Of a stretch of DNA of 64,000 nucleotides, positions 61,591 to 64,000 are shown piece by piece. Source of the stretch: Medicago truncatula (lineage: Eukaryota > Streptophyta > Magnoliopsida > Fabales > Fabaceae); the NCBI RefSeq assembly GCF_003473485.1, contig NC_053046.1, positions 35,603,332 to 35,667,331 on the forward strand. Direction: 5' to 3'. Position 1 is the first letter of the stretch. The number at the start of each line of letters is the position of its first letter. A model generated the notes under the pieces. It ran no database searches. It was not told the DNA's origin and was given only the letters and a program-made list of their open reading frames with translations. The translations under genes and the position numbers were made by a program.

Positions 61591-64000
61591 ATTAAAACCC
61601 AATGAACCCGTTGAACAACATAGCCCTATGATCTCTCCCAACTTTGAGTTCCCTGTGTATGAGGCGGAAGAAGAAGAGAATGAAGAGATTTCCGACGAAA
61701 TCTCCCGGCTACTTGAACAAGAAAGAAAGACCATTCAGCCTTATGGGGAAGAATTAGAAGCAATCAACTTGGGTACCGAAGAAGACAAGAAGGAGGTCAA
61801 GATTGGGGCATCACTTGAGGTAAGTGTCAAGGAGCGAGTGATAGAGCTTCTCAAAGAATATGTTGATGTGTTCGCTTGGTCGTACCGAGATATGCCAGGT
61901 CTGGATACTGATATTGTGGTACACCATTTGCCTTTGAAGCCCGAATGTCCGCCGGTCAAGCAGAAATTGAGAAGAACCCGTCCTGATATGGCCCTCAAGA
62001 TCAAAGAGGAAGTGCAAAAACAGATCGATGCAGGTTTTCTCGTTACATCAAAATACCCTCAATGGCTAGCCAACATAGTGCCTGTTCCGAAGAAGGATGG
62101 CAAAGTCAGAATGTGTGTTGATTACCGTGACCTTAACAAAGCTAGTCCCAAAGATGATTTCCCATTACCTCATATTGATGTACTGGTTGACAGCACTGCA
62201 AAATCCAAAGTGTTCTCCTTCATGGATGGTTTCTCCGGTTACAATCAGATCAAGATGGCACCCGAAGACAGAGAGAAGACGTCTTTCATCACACCTTGGG
62301 GCACTTTCTGTTACAGAGTAATGCCGTTCGGTTTGATCAATGCAGGAGCTACTTATCAAAGGGGTATGACTACTATCTTTCACGACATGATACACAAAGA
62401 GATTGAGGTTTATGTGGATGACATGATCGTCAAGTCAATCACTGAAGAACAACATGTTGAGTATTTGCTAAAGATGTTCCAACGGCTAAGAAAGTACAGA
62501 CTTCGCCTGAATCCCAACAAATGTACTTTTGGTGTTAGATCTGGAAAGCTTCTGGGCTTTATTGTTAGTCAGAAAGGTATTGAAGTAGATCCAGACAAGG
62601 TCAAAGCCATCAGAGAAATGCCAGCTCCACAAACAGAAAAACAAGTAAGGGGGTTTCTCGGACGACTGAATTACATCTCCCGTTTCATTTCTCATATGAC
62701 TGCAACATGTGGGCCGATATTCAGACTCCTCCGCAAAGATCAAGGGATTGTTTGGACAGAAGATTGCCAGAAAGCCTTTGATAGCGTCAAAGTGTACTTA
62801 CTAGAACCTCCGATTCTCATCCCTCCAGTTGAAGGAAGACCACTAATCATGTACCTAACTGTACTGGAAGATTCCATGGGTTGTGTGCTCGGACAACAAG
62901 ATGAAACCGGAAGAAAGGAGCATGCCATTTATTATTTGAGCAAGAAGTTTACTGACTGTGAATCTCGCTATTCCATGCTCGAGAAGACCTGTTGCGCACT
63001 AGTCTGGGCTGCCAAACGTCTCCGTCACTATATGATTAGTCATACTACTTGGTTGATATCTAAGATGGATCCGATCAAGTACATCTTTGAGAAACCTGCT
63101 TTGACAGGAAGAATTGCCCGGTGGCAGATGTTACTATCCGAATATGATATTGAGTATCGTACCCAGAAAGCGATCAAAGGCAGTATCCTTGCTGATCACT
63201 TGGCTCACCAACCAATTGAAGACTATCAGCCCATCAAGTTCGACTTTCCTGATGAAGAGATTATGTATTTGAAGATGAAAGATTGTGACGAACCGCTACT
63301 CGGGGAAGGTCCAGATCCTGAATCAAAATGGGGTCTAATATTCGACGGGGCTGTTAATGCTTATGGTAGCGGAATTGGGGCAATCATTGTCACTCCTAAA
63401 GGTGCACACATCCCCTTCACGGCCAGGCTAACGTTCGACTGTACAAACAACATGGCAGAGTACGAAGCGTGTATCATGGGTATCGAAGAAGCCATCGATC
63501 TGAGAATCAAGAACCTCGACATTTATGGTGACTCAGCCCTTGTAATCAATCAAATCACAGGAGAATGGGAGACTCGTCACCCCGGCCTGGTTCCCTACAA
63601 AGACTATGCAAGACGATTACTGACCTTCTTCAACAAAGTCGAGCTACACCATATTCCTCGTGATGAAAACCAGATGGCGGATGCTCTGGCTACTTTGTCT
63701 TCAATGTACCAAGTAAATCGTCGGAATGAAGTGCCGTTGATCCATATCAGACGTCTTGAGAGACCCGCTCATGTATTCGCCACTGAAGAAGTTGTTGATG
63801 ACAAGCCATGGTTCCACGATATCAAATGTTTCCTTCAAAGGCAAGAGTATCCACTCGGAGCATCCAGTAAAGACAAGAAGACTCTAAGAAGATTGTCTGT
63901 CAATTTCTTCCTGAACGGGGACATTTTATATAAAAGAAACTTCGATATGGTGTTGCTCAGATGTGTTGACAAACATGAGGCAGACTTATTGATGCATGAA
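61591..64000 (+). CDS. Ogre pol: reverse transcriptase, RNase H and second RNase H (partial)
   Basis: Open without a stop for 803 codons from 61592 to the window end. RT: VPVPKKDGKVRMCVDYRDLN, SFMDGFSGYNQIKMA, and the catalytic YVDDM (62411-62425). The first RNase H region (about 62790-63230) has MYLTVLEDSMGCVL where the active Asp is expected, so it looks catalytically dead. A second, archaeal-type RNase H (about 63328-63715) keeps FDGAVNAYGSGIG, AEYEA, YGDSAL and ENQMADALA, so all acidic residues are present. The last residues (NGDILYKRNFDMVLLRCVDK) are the approach to the integrase H2C2 finger, which is cut off. Confidence 0.93.

Larger units (their letters stand above)
53047..64000 (+). 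mobile_element. Ogre/Tat-lineage Ty3 LTR retrotransposon, cut by window end
   Basis: Order seen: 5' LTR (53047-55423), PBS (55428), leader, ORF1 (56177-57592), gag-protease (57969-61327), a 263-bp intron, then RT, RNase H and a second RNase H to the window edge. An extra ORF before gag, an intron between protease and RT, and dual RNase H are the hallmarks of Ogre elements. All frames are open, so the insertion is recent or still active by appearance. Integrase and the 3' LTR fall outside. Confidence 0.92.

Noticed and set aside
62097..62321. 74-codon frame within the RT region
   Set aside because: Wrong-frame shadow of the reverse transcriptase, which is open in another frame across the whole segment.

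Overview
The window is nuclear DNA from a flowering plant, very probably a legume of the inverted-repeat-lacking clade (Medicago/Trifolium/Vicieae group). Evidence: AT-rich DNA with short exons and GT-AG introns, leghemoglobin genes, and an Ogre/Tat-type Ty3 retrotransposon. The species itself is an inference.

Layout. 1-4.2 kb: intergenic, with old transposon debris. 4.66-12.05 kb (+): a complete nine-exon Pumilio (PUF) RNA-binding protein gene. 14.8-24.6 kb (-): a leghemoglobin cluster with two intact four-exon genes (copies A and C) flanking a broken, 5'-truncated copy B. Both intact genes carry the same TATA, CCAAT and AAAGAT-N6-CTCTT nodule promoter module. A decayed fragment of the Pumilio gene (exon 8 and the following intron) lies upstream of copy B, which indicates that Pumilio 3' end plus leghemoglobin was duplicated as one unit. 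27.06-31.68 kb (-): a complete seven-exon Rubisco activase gene (long, redox-type form). 34.6-34.8 kb: a broken early-nodulin-93 fragment. 40.43-41.65 kb (+): a two-exon LOB-domain transcription factor. 45.94-46.11 kb (-): a piece of FGAM synthase. 47.5-47.7 kb (+): first exon of an SGR2-like phospholipase whose remaining exons are not seen. 48.8-51.4 kb: a Helitron carrying an RPA-like gene, broken by a TRIM that is itself broken by a solo-LTR-like element. 52.6-53.0 kb: Copia gag remains. 53.05-64.0 kb: an Ogre-like element, cut by the window edge, with LTR, PBS, ORF1, gag-protease, intron, RT and two RNase H domains.

The host genes are unrelated in pathway (post-transcriptional control, oxygen buffering in nodules, carbon fixation, lateral-organ transcription). 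The leghemoglobins and the dead ENOD93 fragment give the locus a symbiotic flavour. Most of the rest is transposon sequence in layers; several insertions can be delimited exactly by target-site duplications or by comparing the duplicated leghemoglobin flanks. All exon limits were read by eye from splice signals and reading frame, without transcript data.
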